Below are positions 32,601-41,982 of a stretch of DNA of 64,000 nucleotides, one piece after another. Under the pieces are notes generated by a model. The model worked only from the letters and a program-made list of their open reading frames with translations, was not told the DNA's origin and ran no database searches. Numbering within the stretch: the first letter of the stretch is position 1; each line of letters begins with the position of its first letter. The stretch spans positions 1 through 64,000 of the forward strand of contig CAKSPF010000007.1 of assembly GCA_934481345.1 (NCBI GenBank), given 5' to 3'. Origin of the DNA: an uncultured Clostridia bacterium. Its GTDB lineage: Bacteria; Bacillota; Clostridia; UMGS1810. A program made the translations under genes and the position numbers.

Positions 32601-34385
32601 ATGAAAAGCAGACAACATTCCAATGACGGAGATTATACCCGATTATTCCTGGAGAACCGCGGACATCCGCTGAAAATTCTTTTTAATTTTTACAAAGGTC
32701 AGACTGTGTCGATATTAAAAAGCATTTTTCTTTGTACAATGCAGAATCTGCCTTTGTGGCTCATACCCATTATTACGTCAAATATAATAAATACAGTGAC
32801 ATATCCCGATGAACACACAATCGCGGTTATATGCTTAAACGCTGCGGTACTTACTGTATTTTTACTGCAAAATATATTTAGTACATACGGAGTATCAAAG
32901 GTTTATGACAAGCTGATACGTCATATAGAATATGCCTTACGAAGCAGCCTTATCCAAAAACTCCAGGAGCTTTCCATAATGTTTCACAAGAATACGAATT
33001 CCGGAAAGCTGCAGTCAAAAATCATGCGTGACTGCGAAAACATAGAAGCATTGCTTTCTATGATTTTCAGGAACTTTTTTATTATAGTAATAAGCATGCT
33101 TATTGCAATAGGCGTTACTCTTTTCAAGTGCCCCGTTGTAATGCTGTTTTTCCTTTTTATGGTTCCGGCAGAGATAATCCTGCTTAAAGTTTTGCGAAAA
33201 ACCATTCAAAGAAAAAACAATGAGTTCAGAAGCGAGATAGAAAACGCACAGTCCGATGTATCCGAAATGATTGAATTAATCCCGGTTACACGGGCACACG
33301 GCCTTCAAAGCCGCGAAATACAAAAAATGGACTGCAGACTCAATTCGGTAATGGGTACGGGATATTCTCTCGACAAGACAAACAACTTGTTCGGCGCATG
33401 CTCATGGGTTCTTATGCAGACGGCAAACTTAGCCTGTCTTTCGTTTTCGGGTTATCTGGCATATAAAGGAAAAATAACTGTCGGCGAGGTAGTTCTGTAT
33501 CAGACATATTTCAGTCAGATAGTCGGAAACATAAATTCACTGCTGAATTTATATCCGCAAATTACAAAAGGCCTTGAATCCATCAATTCCGTAGGTGAAA
33601 TCCTTGCTGAAGAACATGTGGAAATAAACAATTCGCTTATACCCCTTGACAATATACAAGGGCTGGTGGAATTTCGCAATGTGTATTATAAATATGAAGA
33701 CAGCTCCAAATGGACTCTCAAAAATCTCAATCTCTCGGTAAAAGCCGGTGAAAGCATCGCCTTTGTAGGCGGTTCGGGCTCGGGAAAATCCACCATATTA
33801 AATCTGCTCATCGGATTTGACCGCCCCCAGGAGGGTAAAATCCTCATTGACGGTATAAATATGCAAAATATTGACATTAATAAATTTCGAAGTCATATCG
33901 CGGTCGTACCGCAAAATACAGTTTTGTTTTCCGGTACGGTGCGCGACAACATAACCTACGGAACTACCGGCGTAACAGATGCACAAATATGGGAAATACT
34001 GAAAGATGTGGGACTTGACGATATTGTAGCCTCTTTCCCGGCGAAACTTAATACTCAGCTCGGCGAGCACGGTGGGAAAATGTCGGGCGGTCAGCGCCAG
34101 CGAATATCGATTGCACGCGCACTGCTGAGAAATCCTGAAATAATAATATTTGATGAGGCAACGTCTGCCCTTGATTCCGTTTCCGAGCAGAAAGTTCAGC
34201 AAGCTGTAGAAAGAATGATGAAACACTGCACGACATTTTTGGTAGCGCACCGCCTGTCCACAATCAAAAATGCCGACAGAATAGCCGTGATAGAAAACGG
34301 AACCATTTCCGAAATAGGTTCATACGGTGAGCTCATGAAAAAAGAGGGAGCATTTTATAAATTGAAAAAGCTTCAGGAACTGTAA
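32601..34385 (+). CDS. ABC exporter, fused permease-ATPase
   Basis: 594 aa. Six membrane helices (about 45-320) are followed by the nucleotide-binding domain: Walker A GGSGSGKST (about 393-401), signature SGGQRQRIS, Walker B IIIFDEATSALD and the H-loop AHRLST. A half-transporter of the multidrug/lipid type that works as a homodimer, or as a heterodimer if a partner exists elsewhere. It is monocistronic and has a palindromic operator in its promoter, so it may be inducible by a substrate. The substrate is unknown. Confidence 0.92.
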   Translation: MKSRQHSNDGDYTRLFLENRGHPLKILFNFYKGQTVSILKSIFLCTMQNLPLWLIPIITSNIINTVTYPDEHTIAVICLNAAVLTVFLLQNIFSTYGVSKVYDKLIRHIEYALRSSLIQKLQELSIMFHKNTNSGKLQSKIMRDCENIEALLSMIFRNFFIIVISMLIAIGVTLFKCPVVMLFFLFMVPAEIILLKVLRKTIQRKNNEFRSEIENAQSDVSEMIELIPVTRAHGLQSREIQKMDCRLNSVMGTGYSLDKTNNLFGACSWVLMQTANLACLSFSGYLAYKGKITVGEVVLYQTYFSQIVGNINSLLNLYPQITKGLESINSVGEILAEEHVEINNSLIPLDNIQGLVEFRNVYYKYEDSSKWTLKNLNLSVKAGESIAFVGGSGSGKSTILNLLIGFDRPQEGKILIDGINMQNIDINKFRSHIAVVPQNTVLFSGTVRDNITYGTTGVTDAQIWEILKDVGLDDIVASFPAKLNTQLGEHGGKMSGGQRQRISIARALLRNPEIIIFDEATSALDSVSEQKVQQAVERMMKHCTTFLVAHRLSTIKNADRIAVIENGTISEIGSYGELMKKEGAFYKLKKLQEL

Positions 34386-34498
34386 CATAAAATTTTACAT
34401 ATTAATTGTTGCAATGCCATGCCAATTTGTGGTATACTGTGTTAGTATGATGCTATATAATATAGTATTACCCTTAGTGTGACAGGATGCGATAGAAT

Positions 34499-35272
34499 TT
34501 GAATATTGTAGTAGATGACTTGAATATAAATTATATATGCGAGGGCAGCGGCGAAACCGTTGTTCTGCTTCACGGCTGGGGAGCAAACATAACTCTTTTT
34601 AAGGATATAATTGCTCTTTTGTCGGCACAATACCGTGTAATCGCCCTTGATATGCCGGGCTTCGGCGAAAGTGACGAACCGCCTGTGCCGTGGTGCGTTG
34701 CTGATTATGTGGATTTCGTAATCAGATTTCTCAGTCATTTTGATGTGAAAAAATCAGTTTTTTTGGGGCATTCATTCGGCGGACGCATAATAATAAAAAT
34801 GTTTGAAAAAAATAATCTGCCGTTTGAAATAACAAAAATAATCCTTGCAGACAGCGCAGGCGTAAAACCGAAAAAAACACTTAAACAAAAAGCAAAAATC
34901 ATAACATACAAAATAGGAAAAAAAATTCTTTGCCTTAAACCGATTAAAGCCCTGTTTCCAGACGCTCTCGACAATCTCCGGGCAAAAAACGGCTCTGCCG
35001 ATTACAATGCCGCGTCGCCCGTAATGCGGCAGACGCTTGTAAAGGTTGTAAACGAAGATTTGACGCACCTTTTTAAAAACGTCACACCGCCGACACTGTT
35101 GATATGGGGAAAAGACGACACAGCAACACCGGTGAGCGACGCCGATTTAATGGAAAAGCTTATGCCGGATGCCGGCAAAGTTGTTTTTGAAAACTGCGGT
35201 CATTACTCATTTCTGGACTGTCGTGCGGCATTTTTGCGAGTGCTTGCATCCTTTATGAATATTAAACTTTAA
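34499..35272 (+). CDS. Alpha/beta hydrolase
   Basis: 257 aa from a TTG start at 34499 with AGGA about 10 bp upstream; no better start exists before the first conserved strand. The catalytic triad is evident: Ser in GHSFGG (about 95-100), Asp in WGKDDTATP and His in CGHYSFLD. The oxyanion loop is LLHGWGAN. The substrate is unknown. It lies 12 bp before the MurF-like gene and two before ddl, so a role in envelope precursor or lipid metabolism is possible by context only. Confidence 0.82.
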   Translation: MNIVVDDLNINYICEGSGETVVLLHGWGANITLFKDIIALLSAQYRVIALDMPGFGESDEPPVPWCVADYVDFVIRFLSHFDVKKSVFLGHSFGGRIIIKMFEKNNLPFEITKIILADSAGVKPKKTLKQKAKIITYKIGKKILCLKPIKALFPDALDNLRAKNGSADYNAASPVMRQTLVKVVNEDLTHLFKNVTPPTLLIWGKDDTATPVSDADLMEKLMPDAGKVVFENCGHYSFLDCRAAFLRVLASFMNIKL

Positions 35273-35284
35273 GGAGTAGGTAAA

Positions 35285-36826
35285 ATGGAAACGCTGTTTA
35301 AAATCGTAGGTATACTGTCTGCAATTGCTGCATCATATATTTCACTTATAAAATTCACACATTTTTTCCAGCTTAATTCATACAGAGCAAAGCTTCAGGG
35401 AAAATGGATGTCCCAAAACACATCCAAGCTCATACCGAATCTCATGTTCGGTATACTCGGCGCAGCGGCAGCATTTTTGGCAAACACTTTCGGAAATATA
35501 ATATTTATTGTTATGATGCTGTTCGGTCTGCTTTTGTCCAAACCGCAAAAAGCAAAAAAACCGCTTGTTTACACAATGCGCGTAAAAAGACTCCTCGTAG
35601 CAAGCACAGTTTTATTTGCCGTAATTATCGCTGTCGGTATTTTGTGCAAACAACCGCTGATAACTTCATCAATTATGTTTTTAATTTCACCTTTTGTAAT
35701 TATGGCGGCAAATATAATAAACATGCCCATTGAAAAATCAATAAACAATTATTACATCAATGACGCAAAAAAAATGCTTGAAAACTCCAACGCTGTTGTT
35801 ATAGGCATAACGGGAAGCTACGGCAAAACAAGCCTCAAGTATTTTTTGACAACTCTTTTGAAGGCAAAATTCAATGTACTTATGACGCCCGAAAGCTTTA
35901 ACACACCTATGGGAATAGTAAAAACCGTCCGTCAGAAGCTGAATGCCCTGCATGAGATTTTCGTATGTGAAATGGGGGCAAAAAGAGTCGGCGAGATAAA
36001 AGAAATATGCGATATAGTCCACCCCGTTCACGGAATAATCACATCTGTGGGTCCACAGCATCTTGAAACCTTCAAATCGCTTGAAAACATCAAAAAAACA
36101 AAATTTGAGCTTGCAGACGCACTGCCCGCAGACGGAAATCTTTTTTTGAATGTAAATGATGAAAATATAAACTCATACAAAGGAAACCGAAAAAACATAA
36201 GCTATTCCGTAAACGGAAACGGCGCTTACAATGCTGCCGTTATCAGCGTCGGTGAAAGAGGTACAATATTTGAAGTGACTGCTCCGGACGGACAGACCGA
36301 AGAATTTACAACAAAGCTTATAGGCACGCACAATGTACTAAACATTACCGGTGCAATAGCCGTTGCAAATACTATGGGAGTAGATTTCGCCTCTCTTAAA
36401 GCACAGGTAAGAAAGTTAAAGTCGGTTCCGCACCGACTGGAGCTCATAAACAGAGGAAACGACATAATCATTGACGACGCATACAATGCAAATCCGAGCG
36501 GAACAAAAGCAGCACTTGAAACACTCAGCTGCTTTGACGGTATAAAAATACTGCTCACACCCGGAATGGTGGAACTCGGCGAAAAGCAGGACGAACTGAA
36601 TCACGAATTCGGCAAAAATGCGGCAAGGATATGCGATTATGTTATACTTGTGGGCAGAAAGCAGACCAAAAGCATAAAAAGCGGTTTGGAGGAAGCAGGC
36701 TATCCCGATGACAAAACCTATGTAGCCTCGGATTTAAACGACGCCTTAAATTATGCATACACTATAAATTCTCATAATACAAGAAAAATTATTTTGTTGG
36801 AAAATGACCTTCCGGATAATTATTGA
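35285..36826 (+). CDS. Membrane-anchored MurF-like Mur ligase
   Basis: 513 aa. About four hydrophobic N-terminal segments (roughly residues 5-150) are followed by a Mur ligase: ATP loop VIGITGSYGKTS (about 174-185), the central block FVCEMGAKRVGEIKEIC, and the C-terminal domain (DDAYNANPSGTKAALETL). MurF joins D-Ala-D-Ala to the UDP-MurNAc peptide. Typical MurF is soluble, so the membrane part is unusual and suggests a dedicated paralogue. It is 16 bp upstream of ddl, whose product is the expected substrate donor. Confidence 0.85.
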   Translation: METLFKIVGILSAIAASYISLIKFTHFFQLNSYRAKLQGKWMSQNTSKLIPNLMFGILGAAAAFLANTFGNIIFIVMMLFGLLLSKPQKAKKPLVYTMRVKRLLVASTVLFAVIIAVGILCKQPLITSSIMFLISPFVIMAANIINMPIEKSINNYYINDAKKMLENSNAVVIGITGSYGKTSLKYFLTTLLKAKFNVLMTPESFNTPMGIVKTVRQKLNALHEIFVCEMGAKRVGEIKEICDIVHPVHGIITSVGPQHLETFKSLENIKKTKFELADALPADGNLFLNVNDENINSYKGNRKNISYSVNGNGAYNAAVISVGERGTIFEVTAPDGQTEEFTTKLIGTHNVLNITGAIAVANTMGVDFASLKAQVRKLKSVPHRLELINRGNDIIIDDAYNANPSGTKAALETLSCFDGIKILLTPGMVELGEKQDELNHEFGKNAARICDYVILVGRKQTKSIKSGLEEAGYPDDKTYVASDLNDALNYAYTINSHNTRKIILLENDLPDNY

Positions 36827-36841
36827 TTGGAGCGATTATAA

Positions 36842-38026
36842 ATGAAAATTAAACTTGCTGTATTATTCGGCGGAAAAAGCGTTGAGCATGAAATATCAAT
36901 CATTTCCGCAATTCAGGCTATTCAGAGCATTAACAAGGAAAAATACGATATAATCCCGGTGTATATCACAAAAGGAAATGAAATGTACACCGGGGAATAC
37001 ATTGCCAAAATCGAGGAATACACCAACCTTAAAAATCTTTTGAAAAAGAGCACCAAGGTTACCTTTGTAACCGAAGACGGCAAAACAAAGCTCGTAGAGT
37101 GCCACAAAAAAATATTCAGAAACCCGGTAATCAGTGAGATAGACCTTGCTTTTCCGATAGTTCACGGCACAAACTGCGAGGACGGAACGCTGCACGGCTA
37201 TTTAAAGATGCTTAACCTTCCTTTCGTGGGCTGCGATGTTACGGCGTCGGCAGTCGGAATGGATAAATACATAATGAAAACCGTATTCAAGGATAACGGT
37301 ATCCCCGTGCTTGACTGCAAATGCTTCGGAACAAAGGAATACGAAGCTGCGCCGGAGGCTGTGGCAGAAGCAATAGAAAATGAAATACATTACCCTGTCA
37401 TTATAAAGCCTATCAACTTAGGCTCAAGCGTCGGCATAAAGAAAGCCGAAAACCGCGCCGAGCTTATGGACGCTCTTGAAAATGCATTCACCTTTGCTGA
37501 CAAAATTTTGGCAGAAAGGGCAGTCGAGAATTTAAAGGAAATCAACTGCTCCGTTCTCGGCGACTGTGATGATGCAAGAGCAAGTGAATGTGAAGAACCG
37601 ATAAGCTCCGATAAAATTTTAAGCTACCAGGAAAAGTATTTAAGAGGAAAAAAAGGCGGCGGCTCAAAGGGTATGGCAAGCCTTACAAGAAAAATTCCTG
37701 CCGATATTACCGAGCAACAGAGAGAAACAATCCGCACGCTTGCGGTTAAAGCTTTCAAATGTCTTAATTGCAGCGGAATTGTACGAATAGACTTTATGAT
37801 TGACACGAAAAGCGGCGAAATATTTTTAAATGAAATAAACACTATCCCGGGTTCACTCTCTTTTTATTTGTGGGAGCCTCTCGGCATAAAATATGCAGAC
37901 CTTCTGGATGAAATGATTGGCACCGCATTAAAAAGAGCACGTCAGCAATCCGAAATTTCCTATGCATTTGACACAAATGTACTTGAAGGAATGAAATTCG
38001 GCGGAAGCAAAGGTTCAAAAATGTAA
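36842..38026 (+). CDS. ddl: D-alanine-D-alanine ligase-like ATP-grasp enzyme
   Basis: 394 aa. The N-terminal motif is LFGGKSVEHEISIISA; ATP-grasp residues appear in YPVIIKPINLGSSVGI and the Mg-binding end FLNEINTIPG. It ligates two D-alanines, or a D-Ala with another D-acid, for peptidoglycan. The insertion around 235-275 (RASECEEPISSDKILSYQEK and nearby residues) is longer than in minimal Ddl. I do not see the loop residues that would let me call a D-Ala-D-Lac or D-Ala-D-Ser specificity. It follows the MurF-like gene in the same operon. Confidence 0.88.
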   Translation: MKIKLAVLFGGKSVEHEISIISAIQAIQSINKEKYDIIPVYITKGNEMYTGEYIAKIEEYTNLKNLLKKSTKVTFVTEDGKTKLVECHKKIFRNPVISEIDLAFPIVHGTNCEDGTLHGYLKMLNLPFVGCDVTASAVGMDKYIMKTVFKDNGIPVLDCKCFGTKEYEAAPEAVAEAIENEIHYPVIIKPINLGSSVGIKKAENRAELMDALENAFTFADKILAERAVENLKEINCSVLGDCDDARASECEEPISSDKILSYQEKYLRGKKGGGSKGMASLTRKIPADITEQQRETIRTLAVKAFKCLNCSGIVRIDFMIDTKSGEIFLNEINTIPGSLSFYLWEPLGIKYADLLDEMIGTALKRARQQSEISYAFDTNVLEGMKFGGSKGSKM

Positions 38027-38033
38027 AATTAAA

Positions 38034-38077
38034 AAAGCTGTGTTTGCAACTATAGGCAAGCACAGCTTTATTTTTTA
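38034..38077 (+). terminator. Terminator after ddl
   Basis: A 14-bp stem (38034-38047 with 38056-38069, one G-T pair) with an 8-base loop is followed by ATTTTTT. Confidence 0.85.
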
Positions 38078-38120
38078 AATAGACATACCGCAATTCTGTT
38101 GTTTTTCACTTTAGGCAAAC

Positions 38121-38191
38121 GGGATTCGAACACGATATACCTTACGTTTGAAAAATTGAAGCCTTTTCAACTTGTCGTCCTTGAAAGGCTT
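38121..38191 (-). terminator. Hairpin at the end of the ImmA gene, plus a T-arm-like motif
   Basis: A stem of 38159-38170 with 38181-38191 (one bulge) ends at the stop codon of the peptidase gene and is followed on the minus strand by CAATTTTTC, a moderate terminator. GTGTTCGAATCCC (38133-38121, minus) further on looks like a tRNA T-arm, but no tRNA body can be folded. Confidence 0.4.
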
Positions 38192-38910
38192 TACTCCGAT
38201 TTTTCCGGAAAACATACTTTACACGGCTGGTATCTTATTTCCGCTTCATCAATACTCAGCTTTTTTAAACCCTCTTTGTTCTTTATATATGTACACCAGC
38301 TATGATGATAACGGTTTCCGCTCTCCGTCACATAGACCTCATCACCGTTTTCACTGTATGAAGTGTCTGAGGACTGAACATTTTTGTTTTTAATATTTAT
38401 TTCCACTGCCTTATAAATCGAAACCGATATTACAACCGCTGAAATCAGAATCGCACATATAAGTGCAATCATTTTTTTGTTAAATTCCAAAAACAATTTA
38501 AGCTTTGCCGAAAAACCCGGATGAATAAGATAATGCGAGAATTCATTTGCTTCATTTTCAAAGGTAATATCCGTACCGCAGATGCCGTTTGAGTCTGTCA
38601 TATGACCCAAAAGAATATGACCGGCCTCATGTGCAAGCAAAATAATGGTCTCACTGTCCGAGAGACCATTATGTACAAAAACTATTCTGCTGCTTTTGTC
38701 GGCATATGCAAACGCATTAACCGTTCTGCTGTAATCCTTTAAATGAAGATCATTCAAAATGAGTTCTACATTTTTGCTGTTCGATGTCTTGTTATACTCA
38801 ACAACCGTATACCCATGCTGTGCAATAACTTCTTTAAGTTCATCAACGGAAATATCATATGTCTGTAAATTTTTAAGTATATTGAAAGCAATATTTTGAA
38901 TGTGTTTCAT
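38191..38910 (-). CDS. ImmA/IrrE-type metallopeptidase with membrane segment and Cys-rich tail
   Basis: 239 aa. The N-terminal peptidase has the zinc motif HEAGH (about 91-95, in ILLAHEAGHILLGHM). A single membrane helix lies at about 145-168. The C-terminal external or lumenal part contains NRYHHSWCTYI and YQPCKVCFP, a short Cys/His domain that could bind metal. ImmA-like peptidases cleave a partner repressor; the adjacent XRE gene, 11 bp upstream on the same strand, is the obvious substrate. The membrane anchor and Cys tail are unusual additions to this family. Confidence 0.8.
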   Translation of the reverse strand: MKHIQNIAFNILKNLQTYDISVDELKEVIAQHGYTVVEYNKTSNSKNVELILNDLHLKDYSRTVNAFAYADKSSRIVFVHNGLSDSETIILLAHEAGHILLGHMTDSNGICGTDITFENEANEFSHYLIHPGFSAKLKLFLEFNKKMIALICAILISAVVISVSIYKAVEINIKNKNVQSSDTSYSENGDEVYVTESGNRYHHSWCTYIKNKEGLKKLSIDEAEIRYQPCKVCFPEKSE

Positions 38911-38921
38911 AAGTATTAGAG

Positions 38922-39350
38922 TTATTCGCCGTCCCTTATATTTCTTAATGCATCCTGTACATTTTTGGAACTGTTGTCGTTATCTGCCAAAGCTCCGCCG
39001 AATGCAGCTATACGCGGTGCTATCTCGGGCATTTTTCCCTCAGAGCAGCGAATATACTCAGCGTCTGTAATGAGTTTTACTGTGTGCATACCCATTTCAT
39101 CAAGGAAATTATATTTTTGGATAATGTCCAAAACTTCGTCGTCGATTTTTACGGGTGACTGGTAGTTAATGATATTGATGCCCAGGGTCTGACAAATTTT
39201 AACAACAGTATCAAAAGCCGTACCGCTTATACCGTTTTTCAGTACGCTGAAAAGTGTTGTCTGGGGTATGCCGATATGCATAGCAAACCTTCTTACACTC
39301 TTATACTGTTTTTTGATTTCGCTCGCAATGAGCTCTGTTAAATTTTCCAT
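38922..39350 (-). CDS. XRE-family repressor partner of the ImmA-type peptidase
   Basis: 142 aa. The N-terminal HTH (about 3-65) reads FAMHIGIPQTTLFSVLKNGI, followed by FDTVVKICQTLGI as dimer helix. The central NFLDEMGMHTVKLITDAEYIRC is a recurrent linker region of phage-like repressors. The tail is Asn/Asp-rich and probably disordered. Its promoter contains a 13-base palindrome, suggesting autoregulation, and cleavage by the neighbouring peptidase would relieve repression. The target genes are unknown. Confidence 0.82.
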   Translation of the reverse strand: MENLTELIASEIKKQYKSVRRFAMHIGIPQTTLFSVLKNGISGTAFDTVVKICQTLGINIINYQSPVKIDDEVLDIIQKYNFLDEMGMHTVKLITDAEYIRCSEGKMPEIAPRIAAFGGALADNDNSSKNVQDALRNIRDGE

Positions 39351-39370
39351 AGTATCACTTCCTCACCTGT

Positions 39371-39434
39371 AATATAACATAATTGAAATTCAATGTCAAT
39401 ATTTTTTCACGAAAAAAGTACTTTTTTCGTGAAA
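39371..39434 (-). promoter_or_regulatory. Promoter and palindromic operators of the XRE-ImmA pair
   Basis: Minus strand: TTGACA (39399-39394), 17 bp, TATATT (39376-39371). The spacer holds ATTGAAATTCAAT (39382-39394). Just upstream a perfect 30-bp palindrome spans 39405-39434 (half: TTTCACGAAAAAAGT). The first is a good repressor operator. The second may be an operator or a T-less terminator for malic enzyme. Confidence 0.6.
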
Positions 39435-39451
39435 TTAAGGGCTAAAAAACG

Positions 39452-40624
39452 TTATTTTCGTGCCGCACCGCTGTCACGCGCAGCCTTTGCCACTGCATCG
39501 GCAACGGTTTTTCCGATTCTCGGGTCAAATGCGGGCGGAATGATGTATTCCGGGCTAAGCTCATCCTCCGACACGAGCGATGCTATAGCGTATGAAGCCG
39601 CCATTTTCATTTCATCATTTATGCTCTTTGCTCTTACATCGAGCGCACCTCTGAATATTCCCGGAAATGCCAGCACATTGTTTATCTGATTGTGAAAATC
39701 GGATCTTCCCGTTCCTACAATAAATGCGCCTGCGTCCAATGCGTCCTGCGGAAAGATTTCCGGTACGGGATTTGCCATCGGGAACACGATTGATTTGTCA
39801 GCCATTGATTTTATCATTTCGGGTTTTAGGATATTCGGCGCCGAAACACCGATAAACACATCTGCGCCCTTGATTGCATCGGCAAGAGAACCTGTCAGCT
39901 TATCTCTGTTTGTCACCTTGCTTATTTTCTCATGTGCAGGGTTTAGTCCCTCCATACCCTCGCATATGATTCCGAACTTATCGCAAAGAATAAGATTTTT
40001 TATACCGAGTTTCATAAGATGTTCGGCAATCGCAATTCCTGCCGAGCCTGCGCCGTTTATTACGCATTTTATGCCGTCAAGCTTTTTGCCGGCACATTTA
40101 ACGGCATTTATAAGCGCCGCGCCCACTACAATTGCAGTTCCGTGCTGATCGTCATGGAACACGGGAATATCGCAGATTTCTTTCAGCTTTTTCTCTATTT
40201 CAAAACATCTCGGAGCGCTTATATCCTCCAGATTAATACCGCCGAAACTTCCCGAAATCAAATAAATCGTTCTTACGATTTCATCTACGTCCTTTGAACG
40301 TATGCACAGCGGAAATGCGTCAACATCGGCAAATTCTTTAAAAAGCGCACATTTACCCTCCATAACCGGCATACCTGCCTCCGGACCTATATCTCCCAGG
40401 CCCAGAACAGCCGTACCGTCAGTTATAACAGCTACCATGTTCCAGCGTCTTGTGAGTTCAAAGGATTTATCATAATTCTTGTTTATTTCGAGGCACGGCT
40501 CGGCAACTCCCGGTGTATACGCTACCGAAAGCTGTTCCTTGGTTTTTATAGGTGTTCTTGATATAACTTCGATTTTTCCTTTCCAGTCATAATGCTGCTT
40601 TAATGCAATCTCTTTCTGCGTCAT
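39452..40624 (-). CDS. NAD(P)-dependent malic enzyme
   Basis: 390 aa, the short bacterial form. It oxidatively decarboxylates malate to pyruvate. Motifs: YTPGVAEPC with the catalytic Tyr, GDIGPEAGMPVMEGKC with a conserved Lys, the metal-binding NLEDISAPRCFEIE, and VFHDDQHGTAIV. The Rossmann region GAGSAGIAIAEHL follows. Cofactor choice (NAD or NADP) is not clear from sequence. It lacks the phosphotransacetylase tail of the large MaeB form. It has its own promoter. Confidence 0.93.
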   Translation of the reverse strand: MTQKEIALKQHYDWKGKIEVISRTPIKTKEQLSVAYTPGVAEPCLEINKNYDKSFELTRRWNMVAVITDGTAVLGLGDIGPEAGMPVMEGKCALFKEFADVDAFPLCIRSKDVDEIVRTIYLISGSFGGINLEDISAPRCFEIEKKLKEICDIPVFHDDQHGTAIVVGAALINAVKCAGKKLDGIKCVINGAGSAGIAIAEHLMKLGIKNLILCDKFGIICEGMEGLNPAHEKISKVTNRDKLTGSLADAIKGADVFIGVSAPNILKPEMIKSMADKSIVFPMANPVPEIFPQDALDAGAFIVGTGRSDFHNQINNVLAFPGIFRGALDVRAKSINDEMKMAASYAIASLVSEDELSPEYIIPPAFDPRIGKTVADAVAKAARDSGAARK

Positions 40625-40694
40625 GTACTACCCCTCCAAAACGGTTGTATTTTCGGGAGCAGCGCTCCCTTACCTCATTTTTCCTGTTGTATTG

Positions 40695-40724
40695 ATTATA
40701 TCACAAAAACATATCAAATGTAAA
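40695..40724 (-). promoter_or_regulatory. Promoter of the malic enzyme gene
   Basis: Minus strand: TTTACA (40724-40719), 18 bp spacer, TATAAT (40700-40695), about 70 bp before the start codon. Confidence 0.6.
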
Positions 40725-40821
40725 CAGTGTACGGAAAATATATTTTTTATATTGCCTCATATAAATTCCTAAAATGTATCAAAAAAACTATGACGTCATA
40801 TACTGAAAAGAGGTGATTTTT

Positions 40822-41982
40822 TTGTGTTCAATAGGCGGTGAAATAAATATTTACAACGACGTTGTTCCGAGCGAATATCATCATGCAATGATTGCGGCAT
40901 TAAAAAGACGCGGTCCCGATGATGACGGTATATACAGTGCCCGTCATGCCGTTTTGCTGCACTCAAGACTTGCAGTCATAGATATTGACGGCGGAAAACA
41001 GCCGATGTCATGCGTAAACGGCGGCACCATATACACTATCGTATACAACGGCGAGCTGTACAATACAAATGAAATTAAAACGGAATTGGAGCAAAAAGGA
41101 ATTGTATTCAACACAAGTTCGGATACAGAAGTCGTACTGAAAGCATATATACATTACGGCGAAAACTGCGTAAATATGTTTAACGGAATTTTCGCATTTG
41201 CAGTCTGGAACGAAAATACCGAAACACTTTTTATGGCAAGAGATCCTATGGGAGTAAAACCGTTTTTTTACAAACTTGACGGAGGACGTCTTGTCTTTGC
41301 TTCCGAGCTGAAAGCGCTTTTCAAGCATCCCGAAATCAAAGCGGAAATCGACATAAATGGAATATCGGAATTAATGCTTATAGGCCCGGGAAGAACTCCC
41401 GGCTGCGGAGTTTTTAAAGGTGTCGAGGAGCTGAAACAAGGACACTTGGCAACCTTCGGAAGCGACGGGCTTAAAATCCGCAAATACTGGGAAGTAACCG
41501 CAAAACCGCACACAGACAATATAGAACAGACTGTAGAAAAGGTACGCTTTTTAATAACCGATGCAATAGAAAGACAGCTTGTAAGCGATGTGCCTATAGG
41601 AACCTTCCTCTCCGGCGGACTTGATTCAAGCATTATTTCATCGGTTGCGGCAAAATATTTTAAAAAGCGCGGAGAAAGACTCAGGACATTTTCCGTTACT
41701 TACAGAGATAACGAAAAGTTCTTTAAGAAAAGCCACTTCCAGCCAAACTCAGACGAAATGTATATCAAAATCATGCAGGAATATCTCGGCAGCGACCACA
41801 CAACAGTTGTTCTGGACACTCCGGCATTGGCAAAAGCGCTGTATGCGGCGGTGGATGCAAGAGACTTGCCGGGAATGGCAGATGTCGACTCTTCTCTTCT
41901 GTTGTTCTGCGAGGAAATAAAAAAACACATTACCGTCGCACTTTCGGGCGAATGCGCCGATGAATTAGAACATACCTGTTGA
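40822..41982 (+). pseudogene. asnB: asnB 5' fragment, glutamine-hydrolysing asparagine synthase, cut by the prophage
   Basis: 386 codons remain, against about 500-640 in the family. The start is the TTG at 40822 (AAGAGGTG 7 bp upstream) because the following Cys is the catalytic N-terminal nucleophile; the upstream in-frame GTG would bury it. The glutaminase domain (to about 200) is whole. The synthetase domain begins with the PP-loop SGGLDSS and runs to ALSGECADE, a conserved block normally followed by (I/L)FGGY, then reads LEHTC-stop in foreign sequence. The rest of the gene should lie beyond the far end of the prophage. In the lysogen the product may keep glutaminase activity but cannot make asparagine. 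Confidence 0.9.

Noticed and set aside
38111..38140. Possible tRNA on the minus strand (GTTCGAATCCC)
   Set aside because: The T-stem would have mismatches and there is no complete cloverleaf.
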